Shown: in pieces, positions 32,405-41,214 of the stretch
How positions within the stretch are numbered: the first letter of the stretch is position 1
Layout of the letters: each line of letters begins with the position of its first letter
Source of the DNA: DSYU01 sp963827605
GTDB lineage: Bacteria > Chloroflexota > Anaerolineae > Anaerolineales > Anaerolineaceae
Assembly: GCA_963827605.1 (NCBI GenBank)
Contig: CAWHBK010000003.1
Coordinates: forward strand, 682,001-746,000
Length of the DNA: 64,000 bases
Direction: 5' to 3'
The notes under the pieces: generated by a model
Databases searched by the model: none
What the model saw: only the letters and a program-made list of their open reading frames with translations
Told to the model about the DNA's origin: nothing
Position numbers and translations under genes: made by a program

Positions 32405-35200
32405 ATGACCGAGGTCGATCCCAGGGTAAACCAATTTTTACGCGCCAGGTTTCCGATGATCGCGGCAGGGTTGGCAATCCTGACCGGGCTGTACCTTATT
32501 AGCCTCCAGAATTACCTGCTTTTCCACACCCTGGTTGAGCTTTTTAGCGTGGTGATTACCATGACCATCTTTGTGCTGGTATGGAACTCACGCAGCTTCA
32601 TCGATAACCGCTACCTGATGCTCTTGGGCATCGCCTTTTTCTTTATAGGGGTGCTGGACTTACTGCACACGCTGGCGTTTAAGGGAGTGGGCATCTTCCC
32701 TACCACCGGTGTGGGCCAGCCCAACGCAGCCAACCTGGCCACGCAGTTGTGGATCGCGGCGCGCTATATGCAGAGCATCACAATGGCCCTTGCCCCACTG
32801 GCGCTGATCTTTCGCAAGCGCATGAAGATCCAGCCTGAGGCAATCCTGGCAGCCTATATACTGGTAACCACGCTGCTGCTGCTATCCATCTATTGGGGCA
32901 TCTTTCCGAACAGCATGCTCGACAGCAGCGGCCTGACCCAATTCAAGATTATCAGCGAATACGTTATCATCCTGTTCTACATCACCGGTCTGGTGCTGCT
33001 ATTGGGCGTCCAGCCGGTATCCGATTATTTTGATAAAGACGTGCGCAACCTGCTGGCCCTTTCCATCGCTTTTAACGTGTTTGCTGAACTGGCTTTCACC
33101 GGATACCTGGCGGTGAATGACTTCATCAATCTATCCGGGCATTTCTTAAAAATAGTCGCGGTGTATTTGATCTATGAGGCAATCATCGTCACCGGGCTGC
33201 TGCGGCCATACAGCCTGCTCTTTCGGGAGCTTGCCCAACGCGAAGAAGCTCAACGCGCCAGCGAAACACGCGAGCGGTCAAGGGCGGTACAGATGGAGGC
33301 CATTATGGACGTGGTGCCAGCCATTGTGTGGATTGCGCATGATCGCGGCTCGCGCAATGTGACCGGCAACCGCGCCTCATCGGAGCTGCTGCGCCTGCCG
33401 CCCAACGCAAATCACTCGCGCTATTCTCAGGAGGTGGCCGGGCGGTTCCGGTTTTATGACGCGAGCGGACAGGAATTGACCCCGGATACCTTACCACTGC
33501 ACGTTGCAGCCGCCACTGGTCAAACCATCCGCGAAACCCAAGAAACCATTGTGGCCGAGGACGGCACCGAACGCCACCTGTACGGCAGCATTACACCCCT
33601 GTTTGATGAAAACGGCCAGCCTGGAGGAGCGGTTGGAGCTTTCATCGACATTACTGCCAGAGTGCACGCCGAGCAAGCCCTGCAGGAGAGCGAGCAGCGC
33701 TACCGCAGCCTGTTTGAGGGTATGGCGGAAGGCTTTGCGTTGTTCGAGCTGCTGTATGACGCGCAGGGCCGGGCGGTCGATTACGTGTGTTACGAGGTAA
33801 ACCCGGCGTTCGAACGCATGATGGGGGTTACCCGAGAGATGATGCTTGGCAAGAAGCGCAGCGAAATCTCCCCGGATGTGGAATTGCCTGGGGAATTCAA
33901 GGTTTGGGTAGAGCATTTCTCGCAGGCAGTGGAGAGCGGCGAACCCATCCGAGTCGAAGATTACAGCCGGCTGGCCGGAAAATACCTGGAGGTGTTAATC
34001 AACCCAATTCAGGGCAACTTCTTTGCCACACTCACCATCGATGTGACTGAACGCCGCCAGAGCCAGGACGCATTGCGGCAAAGCGAGGCACGCCTGCGCC
34101 GCCTGGTGGATGCGAATATTATTGGCATTATCTACTCGCGGGGTGGAGGCAACGTTACCCTGGCAAACGACGCTTTGCTCGAAATCCTTGGATATACCCG
34201 CGCGGAGTATGAGGCGGGGCAAATTGATTGGAACAACATTACCCCCGCGGAATTCCGCCCTTTGGATAAACAGGCAATGATTGAAATCGCTGAGCGGGGC
34301 GCCTGCACACCTTACGAAAAAGATTTTATCCGCAAGGATGGCACGCGGGTGCCGGTCTTGTTAGGCTACGCCTACCACGCCGAAGATGGCCTGGCGCCGT
34401 ACGTCGGGTTCATCCTAGACCTGTCGCCGCAAAAACGCGCGGAAGAAGCGGTCCGCCAATACGCCGGCCGGTTGGAGCAATCGAATCGCGAGCTACAAGA
34501 TTTTGCCTTCGTTGCTTCACACGACTTGCAAGAACCGCTGCGAAAAATTCAGGCTTTTGGGGAACGGCTAAATGAACGGCTGAAAGATCAGCTTGACGAT
34601 GCAACCCGGGATTACCTGGAGCGCATGCTCAATGCCGCCGGGCGGATGCGCGCGATGATCAATGATCTGCTCTCTCTTTCGCGCGTGACGACCCAGGGGC
34701 AGCCTTTCGAGGAAGTAAACTTGAATGCGGTCGCCGAAGAGGTGCTTTCCGACCTGGAAACGCGCATCGAGCGCACCAGCGGCAAAGTTGAAATTGGGGA
34801 TCTGCCGGTTATCGAAGCAGACCCGCTTCAGATGCACCTGCTCTTGCAAAATCTGGTCAGCAATGCGCTGAAGTTTCATAAACCAGATGAACGACCAGTG
34901 GTAAAAGTATATGCCGAGTGCCCAAAAGACAGCCAGCAGGTAATGCTCTACATCGAAGATAACGGGATTGGTTTCGAGGAACAGTACCTTGAGCGCATAT
35001 TCCAACCCTTCCAGCGCCTGCATGGGATCAGCCAGTATGAGGGCAGCGGGATGGGGCTGGCAATCTGCCGAAAAATTGTTGAGCGCCATACCGGGACAAT
35101 CACAGCACGCAGTACACCCGGAAAAGGAACCACATTTATCATTGCGCTTCCCGTGCATCCACCGCGCCAGCGCAAATCTCAATTCAAGGATAAAGTTTAA
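32405..35200 (+). CDS. MASE3-PAS-PAS-PAS sensor histidine kinase
   Basis: The 931-aa kinase begins with a MASE3 membrane sensor (about 1-290; seven or eight helices, FFFIGVLDLLHTLAFKGVGI). Three PAS domains follow (about 296-420, 425-550 and 555-680), then the dimerisation domain with FVASHDLQEPLRKIQ (phospho-His near 705) and the ATPase domain (NALKFH, DNGIGFEEQYLERIFQPFQR, GSGMGLAICRKIVERH). The H-box is of the phytochrome-like type. Its ATG starts right after the TAA of the diguanylate cyclase gene and its stop overlaps the next ATG, so the three genes are one operon. Confidence 0.93.
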   Translation: MTEVDPRVNQFLRARFPMIAAGLAILTGLYLISLQNYLLFHTLVELFSVVITMTIFVLVWNSRSFIDNRYLMLLGIAFFFIGVLDLLHTLAFKGVGIFPTTGVGQPNAANLATQLWIAARYMQSITMALAPLALIFRKRMKIQPEAILAAYILVTTLLLLSIYWGIFPNSMLDSSGLTQFKIISEYVIILFYITGLVLLLGVQPVSDYFDKDVRNLLALSIAFNVFAELAFTGYLAVNDFINLSGHFLKIVAVYLIYEAIIVTGLLRPYSLLFRELAQREEAQRASETRERSRAVQMEAIMDVVPAIVWIAHDRGSRNVTGNRASSELLRLPPNANHSRYSQEVAGRFRFYDASGQELTPDTLPLHVAAATGQTIRETQETIVAEDGTERHLYGSITPLFDENGQPGGAVGAFIDITARVHAEQALQESEQRYRSLFEGMAEGFALFELLYDAQGRAVDYVCYEVNPAFERMMGVTREMMLGKKRSEISPDVELPGEFKVWVEHFSQAVESGEPIRVEDYSRLAGKYLEVLINPIQGNFFATLTIDVTERRQSQDALRQSEARLRRLVDANIIGIIYSRGGGNVTLANDALLEILGYTRAEYEAGQIDWNNITPAEFRPLDKQAMIEIAERGACTPYEKDFIRKDGTRVPVLLGYAYHAEDGLAPYVGFILDLSPQKRAEEAVRQYAGRLEQSNRELQDFAFVASHDLQEPLRKIQAFGERLNERLKDQLDDATRDYLERMLNAAGRMRAMINDLLSLSRVTTQGQPFEEVNLNAVAEEVLSDLETRIERTSGKVEIGDLPVIEADPLQMHLLLQNLVSNALKFHKPDERPVVKVYAECPKDSQQVMLYIEDNGIGFEEQYLERIFQPFQRLHGISQYEGSGMGLAICRKIVERHTGTITARSTPGKGTTFIIALPVHPPRQRKSQFKDKV

Positions 35201-35649
35201 TGGAAAAACGCCCATCAAAAAGAACGGTGGTAATTATCGCCGAGGATGATCCGGACGACCGGCTGTTGATTATGGATGCAATCAAAGAAGCCAGCCAACA
35301 ACCGGTCGAGATATTTTTTGTACAGGATGGCGCCGAAATGCTCGATTACTTATACCACCGGGGTAAATTTCGTGAGACAGCGAATGCGCCGCACCCCGAG
35401 CTGGTGCTGCTAGACTTGAATATGCCCAAGAAAGGCGGCATGGAAGTACTGGCAGAGATCAAACAGGACCCGGCGCTGCGCACCATTCCGGTAGTGGTGC
35501 TCACTACCTCACGGGAGCAGCAGCAAATCTCGCGTTCCTATGAACTGGGGGGCAATGGGTTTGTCACCAAGCCAAACTCATATCACGAGCTGGTGGAACT
35601 GATGAAGAATATCCAGAAGTATTGGTTTAAGACCGTAGAACTGCCTTGA
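35200..35649 (+). CDS. Single-domain response regulator, Rcp1-like
   Basis: This 149-aa receiver protein has the acidic pair IIAEDDPDDRLL, the phospho-acceptor in VLLDLNMPKKGG, the switch TTSREQQQI and the Lys in FVTKPNSY. It has no output domain. The insertion between strand 2 and helix 2 (DYLYHRGKFRETANAPHPEL) is typical of the Rcp1 group that pairs with phytochrome-type kinases. The start codon overlaps the TAA of the kinase gene by one base; AAGGAT lies upstream. It is probably the direct phosphate acceptor or relay of the kinase. Confidence 0.93.
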   Translation: MEKRPSKRTVVIIAEDDPDDRLLIMDAIKEASQQPVEIFFVQDGAEMLDYLYHRGKFRETANAPHPELVLLDLNMPKKGGMEVLAEIKQDPALRTIPVVVLTTSREQQQISRSYELGGNGFVTKPNSYHELVELMKNIQKYWFKTVELP

Positions 35650-35699
35650 TCCCCTTTTTGCGGTAAAATTCCCTATCGAAGGTTTGGGGATTTTTCCGT

Positions 35700-36467
35700 A
35701 TGCATATTTTGGTCACCAATGATGACGGGGTAAACGCTCCCGGGCTGGTCGCGCTGGCCCAGGCGATGCGCGAACTGGGCAAAGTTTCCGTTGTGGCGCC
35801 GGATCACAACTGGTCTGCTTCGGGGCACGTAAAAACCCTCGAACGACCGCTGCGGGTAAAAGCCGCCATTCTATCCGATGGTACCTCTGCCCTGGCATCC
35901 GACGGAGCGCCCTCTGACTGCGTGGCACTGGCGGTGCTGGGACTGCTCTCCGAACCGGTCGACCTGGTTGTGTCAGGAATCAACGGCGGGCCAAACCTGG
36001 GGCACGACCTGACTTATTCGGGCACGGTTACCGCGGCAATGGAAGCCGCCATCGCCGGGCTGCCAGGTATCGCTGTCTCGCTGGATACACCGCCTTTGCT
36101 GGAAGGCGCGCTTAATTTCTCACCGGCGGCGGTCATCGCCAAAAAGGTGGCGGCCAACGTCATCGAACACGGGCTGCCGCCAAGCGTGCTGCTGTCGGTG
36201 AATGTGCCCTACCTGCCACTGGAGGAGATCCGCGGTATCCAGATCACTCGCCAGGGACTGCGCATCTACCGGGATGCACTGGTCGAGCGTAATGACCCGC
36301 GCGGCCGGCCGTATTATTGGATCGGCGGCGAAGCGCCAGGGGGTGTGCCTGATGACGGTACCGATATTGGCGCTTTGCACCAGGGCTATGTATCGATCAC
36401 ACCCGTCCAGCTCGACCTGACCGCGCACGCGCTGCTGGAGCCGCTGAGGATGTGGGAATGGAAATGA
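35700..36467 (+). CDS. surE: 5'/3'-nucleotidase SurE
   Basis: The 255-aa protein shows the whole SurE pattern: MHILVTNDDGVNAPGLVALA with the metal-binding Asp-Asp, VVAPDHNWSASGH, DGAPSDCVALAVLG, VVSGINGGPNLGHDLTYSGT with the catalytic Asn, and AGLPGIAVSLD. SurE hydrolyses nucleoside monophosphates and polyphosphate in stationary-phase survival. TAAAAT (35664-35669) lies 30 bp before the ATG as a likely -10. The stop overlaps the start of the next lipoprotein gene. Confidence 0.97.
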   Translation: MHILVTNDDGVNAPGLVALAQAMRELGKVSVVAPDHNWSASGHVKTLERPLRVKAAILSDGTSALASDGAPSDCVALAVLGLLSEPVDLVVSGINGGPNLGHDLTYSGTVTAAMEAAIAGLPGIAVSLDTPPLLEGALNFSPAAVIAKKVAANVIEHGLPPSVLLSVNVPYLPLEEIRGIQITRQGLRIYRDALVERNDPRGRPYYWIGGEAPGGVPDDGTDIGALHQGYVSITPVQLDLTAHALLEPLRMWEWK

Positions 36468-38743
36468 AGAAGAAAAAGGACCTGACCTCGCGGTTGCTAC
36501 CGCAACCGGGCCCCCCTTCCCTAAAAGGAAGGGGGAGTAAGAAAGAAATTATACTTACCGGTTCCCGCTTGTTCGTTATCGTCCTGTTTCTTTTCTTCAA
36601 TCTGTCCGCATGTTCTTCCCCAACGCCGGTGATGCTGACGCCGCGGCCAACGCGCACGCCGACAGAAACGCCCGCGCCTACGGCCACGGCAACCAGTACG
36701 ATCACCCTGACCCCCACAGCCACACCCACGCGCACCGCTACCCCTACTATTACCCTCACGCCCACGCCCACCGCAACACTGGTTCCCGCCGCGGCTGGCA
36801 CGGCGCTGCCGATAACCAATCCGAAGATTATCCAGGAAAACCTGGAACGTTTGCGCATGCTGGCACAGTGGGGACGCGGCCGGGTAGAAGGCCTGGCCTG
36901 GTCAGCGGACGGCACCCGGGTAGCCGTAGCCACACCACTGGGCGTGTTCGTATATGATGCAGCGACCCTGGCTGCCCCTATCTGGCTGCAGACCCAAGAA
37001 CCGGCTTATCGCCTGGCCTGGTCGCCAGACGGCAAACGGCTGGCGGTGGATACAGCCGGGCCCGGCTCTGGCGCAGACCTGTCCATTCCGCCGCACCAGG
37101 TGCAGGTTTGGGACCCAAGCGCTTCCAGCAGCGCCCCGCTGGTGACACTGGACACCGGCACGCAGGCACTTGCGCTGCGTTTTAGCAACCCGAATGAGAT
37201 GGTCGTGTTGGCCCGCGCTAAGGGTGGAGCAAGCTTCCAGCGTTGGGATGTGATCAATGGGCAGCGGTTACAGGCGATCAACCTGCTGGGCGGCGAAACC
37301 GCCGCGGCAGGCGACCTGACCAGTGATTTCACCCGCGCTGCTACCCGCGGCCAGAAGGGCCCGGTGCGCCTTTGGCGGCTCTCGGATGGGGTGAACCTGG
37401 CGACCACGCGCGAGTCTGGCGAGCAGGCCGGGCCGCTGGCATTTTCGCCGGATGGGCAGCTGCTGGCGGTTGGTTACCCGGACGAGATGGATGATGGGCA
37501 AAACACCAACCAGGTGCGCGTGTGGGCCGTACCAGCCCAAACCGGTGAGCTATCCGATCTGGTTACCAGCCTGAACGATGCCACCCGGCCAGAAGGCAGC
37601 GAAGAGACATTGATCAGCCTGGCATGGTCTGGAGACCAGCAGTTTATCGCCGCCGGGAGCGCTGACCAGAGCGTGCACGTCTGGCAAAACGCTGCGGGTC
37701 CGGTGTATCGGCGCCTGACCAGCGGCAGCTTGCCACGCCTGCTGGCCTTCGAACCGCACGACAGCGCACTCAACCGGGGGGATGGCAGCAGCCGGCTGGC
37801 TGTGGGCGGACTGGAGATCTGGCAATTGGAAACCGCCGCGCCAGGTGGAGAGACCGCCCTGCTCGCGGCCGATAATGAGTATCTGCCGGGGCTGTTCGAC
37901 ATGCAGTTCACTCCCAACGGCGCTCTGCTGGCGCTGGCTGAGTATAATACGATCGATTTTCGCTCAGCACTGGATGGCAGCCGCGATATGTCGATTACCG
38001 GGATGAGCGGTCCGGTAAACGGGCTGTCTTTTAGCCCGGACGGCAATTACCTGGCTGCCGCCTGCCAGGATGGCACTACCCGCCTGTACCGCACCTACGA
38101 CGGTCGCTACCTGGACACTTTGGGTGAAGCCACCTACCCCATCCGCAGCGTGGCATTCTCTTCGCACGGCTTTTGGATTGCGTCAGCTGGCGAGGATATG
38201 GCTATCCGCATCTTTCGCCTGGATGACGGCGTGCAAATCAACGGCTTTGAGGAACCCTTTGTGGCCTATAAGCTGCTTTTCTCCCCCAACAGCAACCAGC
38301 TGGCTTCGCTCACCACATCGGGGGTTAACCTGCGCCAGATTACCGGCACCGAGCGCCAGGCATCCTTTTCTCTGGTAAGCAATGTGGGCGGCGTAGGCCT
38401 GTCCGACATGGTTTACTCCCCTGGGCAGGAGAACCTGGCGCTGGTTGGCAATGGCATCGTCAGGGTTATCGAACCGGGAACCCAGGTGACGGTCTATACC
38501 ATCGGGGCCCAGCCGGATGGCGCACTGCCCTGGTCCGTGGCATATTCACCGGACAACGCCTTCCTGGTGGTGGGGTGGAGCGACGGGCAAATGCGCTTTT
38601 ACTGGGCAGCGGATGGTACTTTCCTCGGTTCCTGGCAAGCCCATCCTGAAGCCGTCCAGCGCCTGACCTTCACTCGTGACGGAACCCTACTGGCCTCCCA
38701 AGGATCGGAAGGAACGGTCCGGATTTGGGGGATCGGACAATGA
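36458..38743 (+). CDS. WD40-repeat lipoprotein
   Basis: This is a 761-aa protein. A charged N-terminal stretch of about 30 residues precedes the signal sequence (GSRLFVIVLFLFFNLSACSS, lipobox LSAC), then a long Thr/Pro linker and two propellers of WD40-like blades (VEGLAWSADGTRVAVATPLG, GPLAFSPDGQLLAVGY, SPDGNYLAAACQDGTTRLYR, LTFTRDGTLLASQGSEGTVR). It probably forms an outer-surface interaction platform. The ATG at 36458 or 36464 overlaps the surE stop; GTG 36452 is also possible. Two palindromes (36490-36535) lie in the pre-signal part, so that extension may be insertion-derived. Confidence 0.82.
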   Translation: MEMKKKKDLTSRLLPQPGPPSLKGRGSKKEIILTGSRLFVIVLFLFFNLSACSSPTPVMLTPRPTRTPTETPAPTATATSTITLTPTATPTRTATPTITLTPTPTATLVPAAAGTALPITNPKIIQENLERLRMLAQWGRGRVEGLAWSADGTRVAVATPLGVFVYDAATLAAPIWLQTQEPAYRLAWSPDGKRLAVDTAGPGSGADLSIPPHQVQVWDPSASSSAPLVTLDTGTQALALRFSNPNEMVVLARAKGGASFQRWDVINGQRLQAINLLGGETAAAGDLTSDFTRAATRGQKGPVRLWRLSDGVNLATTRESGEQAGPLAFSPDGQLLAVGYPDEMDDGQNTNQVRVWAVPAQTGELSDLVTSLNDATRPEGSEETLISLAWSGDQQFIAAGSADQSVHVWQNAAGPVYRRLTSGSLPRLLAFEPHDSALNRGDGSSRLAVGGLEIWQLETAAPGGETALLAADNEYLPGLFDMQFTPNGALLALAEYNTIDFRSALDGSRDMSITGMSGPVNGLSFSPDGNYLAAACQDGTTRLYRTYDGRYLDTLGEATYPIRSVAFSSHGFWIASAGEDMAIRIFRLDDGVQINGFEEPFVAYKLLFSPNSNQLASLTTSGVNLRQITGTERQASFSLVSNVGGVGLSDMVYSPGQENLALVGNGIVRVIEPGTQVTVYTIGAQPDGALPWSVAYSPDNAFLVVGWSDGQMRFYWAADGTFLGSWQAHPEAVQRLTFTRDGTLLASQGSEGTVRIWGIGQ
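36490..36535. repeat. Two palindromes within the 5' end of the WD40 lipoprotein gene
   Basis: GCGGTTGC-TACC-GCAACCG (36490-36508) is the inverted copy of the palindrome at 7160-7185. Next to it CCCCCTTCC-CTAAAA-GGAAGGGGG (36512-36535) forms a perfect 9-bp hairpin similar in style to those flanking the DUF559 gene. Both fall in codons preceding the signal peptide. Confidence 0.8.
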
Positions 38744-38778
38744 TTTCTTCTAACAATTTTTTAGATCATTAAAAAGCG

Positions 38779-38784
38779 TATAAT
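38779..38784 (+). promoter_or_regulatory. -10 box of the LysM gene
   Basis: TATAAT preceded by GCG lies 17 bp before the ATG at 38802. Transcription would begin near 38791, giving a very short leader that still includes AAAGGGA as ribosome site. The -35 region is T-rich without a clear consensus. Confidence 0.5.
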
Positions 38785-38801
38785 ACTAAAGGGATCTCTT
38801 T

Positions 38802-39608
38802 ATGAAGGCGTTTGCCATCTTGCTCATCACCGTTATTCTGGCTGCCAGCGCTGGCATTGCCCCGGTACACGCTGCTTGCGGCGCGACCTACACGGTTGGA
38901 CAAGGGGACACGCTTTACTCGATCGCCGAAAAGTGCAACCTGCGCTATGTGGTATTGATCAATATCAATTATGAAATCTCCGACCCTAACCTGATCCGCC
39001 CAGGGCAAACCATCCGCCTGACGGCGGAGGAACCAATACCCGAATACACCAAACCCATCAGCGGCCCGAACCAACCGGATGGCTGGCAGCCGGACAGAAT
39101 TTATATCGTGCGCAGCGGCAACTCGCTGGCGCGCATTGCTTACCTGTACAGCACCACGCTGTGGGACCTATATCAGGCAAACCCCGACCTGGGTGGCCGT
39201 CCGGTGGTTACCAAAGGGCAGCGTATCCACCTGCCTGAGAACGCGCGCCGCAAAAAGGGCTGGGTGGGTGTATCCAGCCTTGGCCCGGCATACCTAAGCT
39301 CTATCCAGGTGCGGGTGGTCGATTTTCCACCCTATGCAAAGGTGAAGATCCGCCTGCACGAACTCAGTGAAGACGAAGTTATGCGCGGGATCAAGAATGC
39401 CGGGACGGAACTGATTATTCGGGATGATAATTTAAGCATCTACAGTGATGCCACGACCGACGCGCGCGGCAGCTTACGGATAACGATCAAGCTGCCCACC
39501 CTGGCGCGCAACGATGATAACTGGGTGGTGGATGTTTTTACCGATGCACTCGGCCAGGAGGATACGCTGGCCCGCTCGCCGGTGATGGTGATTGGTCGCG
39601 GATATTAA
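38802..39608 (+). CDS. Secreted protein with two LysM domains
   Basis: This is a 268-aa exported protein: signal peptide (residues 1-24, cleavage near PVHA-ACG), LysM 1 (TYTVGQGDTLYSIAEKCNLR, PGQTIRL), LysM 2 (IYIVRSGNSLARIAYLYSTT, KGQRIHLP) and a C-terminal strand-rich domain from about residue 160 (GPAYLSSIQVRVVDFPPYAKVKIRLHEL). LysM domains bind N-acetylglucosamine polymers such as peptidoglycan. The C-terminal domain is not recognised; a cell-wall anchored role is likely. It is the last gene of the plus-strand block and converges on the GH1 gene. Confidence 0.9.
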   Translation: MKAFAILLITVILAASAGIAPVHAACGATYTVGQGDTLYSIAEKCNLRYVVLININYEISDPNLIRPGQTIRLTAEEPIPEYTKPISGPNQPDGWQPDRIYIVRSGNSLARIAYLYSTTLWDLYQANPDLGGRPVVTKGQRIHLPENARRKKGWVGVSSLGPAYLSSIQVRVVDFPPYAKVKIRLHELSEDEVMRGIKNAGTELIIRDDNLSIYSDATTDARGSLRITIKLPTLARNDDNWVVDVFTDALGQEDTLARSPVMVIGRGY

Positions 39609-39671
39609 ACCTCCGTGGGTTTTCAGGTTGGTAAAGCGCGGTTTCGCAGCCCAGATAAACGAGCCAGGCGG

Positions 39672-41006
39672 TTAACCGGGAAACAGCTTTTCGATAAGCT
39701 GGGGCGCGTATTTCTCCACCATTTCCGAGGATATTGCGTTCTGCTTGCAGACTGCCGCGTATAGATCCACGCTCGGACGGCGGAAGCGAGCCTGGGTTAC
39801 CGGGTCCAGACCCCACAGGCCAAAGCGCTGCGACCAGCCCCGTTCCCACTCGAAGTTGTCCACCAGGGACCAGTGAAAGTAGCCCTTGACTGGCCAGCTG
39901 AAATTAATGGCTCGCCAGACCTGATGCAGGTGTTCAAGGATGTAGCGCGGGCGCTGGCTGTCATCGGGGTCCTCAATGCCGTTTTCGGTAATGATGATGG
40001 GCAAGTGGTAACGCCGCGACCAGCCGATCACCTCGAACAGTCCCTGCGGCCAGTGGGCCAGGAACCCGGTCGCGCTGAGGAGCGCATCCTTTGGATACGA
40101 ACGCTTGCTGAACAGTTCCAACGGATTGAACGCGTTAAAGGCTACCAGATCACCAGTGTAATAGTTGATGCCGGTAAAATCACTGGCGCCGATGGCTTCG
40201 GGCACGCGGGTGGACCGGGTCAGGAAACGCAGCCGGCCGTCCACCAGCGCGTCGAGGAAGGAGCCGTTATATGCCGAGGAAATCTGCCCGGCAATGGTTT
40301 TCTCCAATGGGTTCCAGCTGTGGGCCGGCTGCATGTAGCGGATGTTTACCGCTGTTCCCACGCGCGCCTCGGGCTGGATCGATTTAATCGCCCGGTAGGC
40401 CAGGGCATGCCCGCGCAGCAGATTGGTCATCACTCGGAAAGCCGCGCCCATATCGTTCTTGCCGGGTGGGAAAGCACCGCCGCGGTCGAGATACCCCTGG
40501 TAGGTGTAGACATTGGGTTCATTGATCGGGATCCAACTGGTACAGTACTCGCGCAATGCATCGACCGTATGCCGCACAAAGGCCTCGAATAATACGGGAG
40601 AATCCGGGTTTTCCCAACCACCCTGCTCGAACAGCCAGAGCGGGTCCGAGAAGTGATGCAGCGTGACAAAGGGGGTAATCCCGCGATGATACAACCCGCG
40701 CAGCATCTCCCGGTACACATCCAGCGCATCCTCGTTCCAGCGATCCGGAGCGGGCTGGATACGGCTCCACTCAATGGACAGGCGGTGGGCGTTCTGGTGC
40801 GTCTCTTTGGCGCGGTCGAAATCATCCCGCCAGCGCCCGGCCCACCAGTCGCATGCCCGCCCGGCTTTGTCGTTGTTATGGATGCGGTGGGGCTGGTTTT
40901 CCCAATAGGCCCAGTTGTTATTGTTGTTATTCCCTTCAACCTGGTGCGCGGCAGTCGCCGTGCCCCATAAGAAACCGGGTGGGAAGCTGAATGTGGCTTG
41001 CGGCAT
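39672..41006 (-). CDS. Glycoside hydrolase family 1 beta-glucosidase-like enzyme
   Basis: The 444-aa enzyme opens with the GH1 signature FSFPPGFLWGTATAAHQVEG, has the acid/base motif WIPINEPNVYTYQGYL (Glu about 160) and the nucleophile motif IIITENGIEDPDD (Glu about 338), with FSWPVKGYFHWSLVDNFEWE near the end. GH1 enzymes release beta-linked glucose, galactose or related sugars from the non-reducing end. No signal peptide, so it acts on imported disaccharides. An unusual poly-Asn stretch (residues 25-30) follows the first signature. GAGGAG lies upstream of the ATG. It is divergent from the large secreted protein gene. Confidence 0.95.
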   Translation of the reverse strand: MPQATFSFPPGFLWGTATAAHQVEGNNNNNNWAYWENQPHRIHNNDKAGRACDWWAGRWRDDFDRAKETHQNAHRLSIEWSRIQPAPDRWNEDALDVYREMLRGLYHRGITPFVTLHHFSDPLWLFEQGGWENPDSPVLFEAFVRHTVDALREYCTSWIPINEPNVYTYQGYLDRGGAFPPGKNDMGAAFRVMTNLLRGHALAYRAIKSIQPEARVGTAVNIRYMQPAHSWNPLEKTIAGQISSAYNGSFLDALVDGRLRFLTRSTRVPEAIGASDFTGINYYTGDLVAFNAFNPLELFSKRSYPKDALLSATGFLAHWPQGLFEVIGWSRRYHLPIIITENGIEDPDDSQRPRYILEHLHQVWRAINFSWPVKGYFHWSLVDNFEWERGWSQRFGLWGLDPVTQARFRRPSVDLYAAVCKQNAISSEMVEKYAPQLIEKLFPG

Positions 41007-41125
41007 ATTGCGGGGTTCTCCTCATTCTATGACGGTTGGGATGTAGGTTCACAATGATGCATCCCGATTCTATCAGAAACAGGATGCTTTACAAAAATGG
41101 AAGCATTGGTTCAAAGCCGCGCAGG

Positions 41126-41153
41126 TTGACAGCCCTTTATTGACGGTTATACT
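41126..41153 (+). promoter_or_regulatory. Sigma-70 promoter of the 41215 gene
   Basis: A perfect TTGACA (41126-41131), a 16-bp spacer and TATACT (41148-41153). The transcript would start near 41160, 55 nt before the ATG at 41215 with its GGGGGGA ribosome site. This is the best consensus promoter in the window. Confidence 0.8.
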
Positions 41154-41214
41154 AAGGATGCACCTTTTTGTAAAACAGTCTTCTTGTTGGTCCTGTAAAA
41201 GGGGGGAATCGAGC

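Noticed and set aside
39873..40592. 239-aa plus-strand frame antisense to the GH1 gene
   Set aside because: Shadow of a clear GH1 enzyme.
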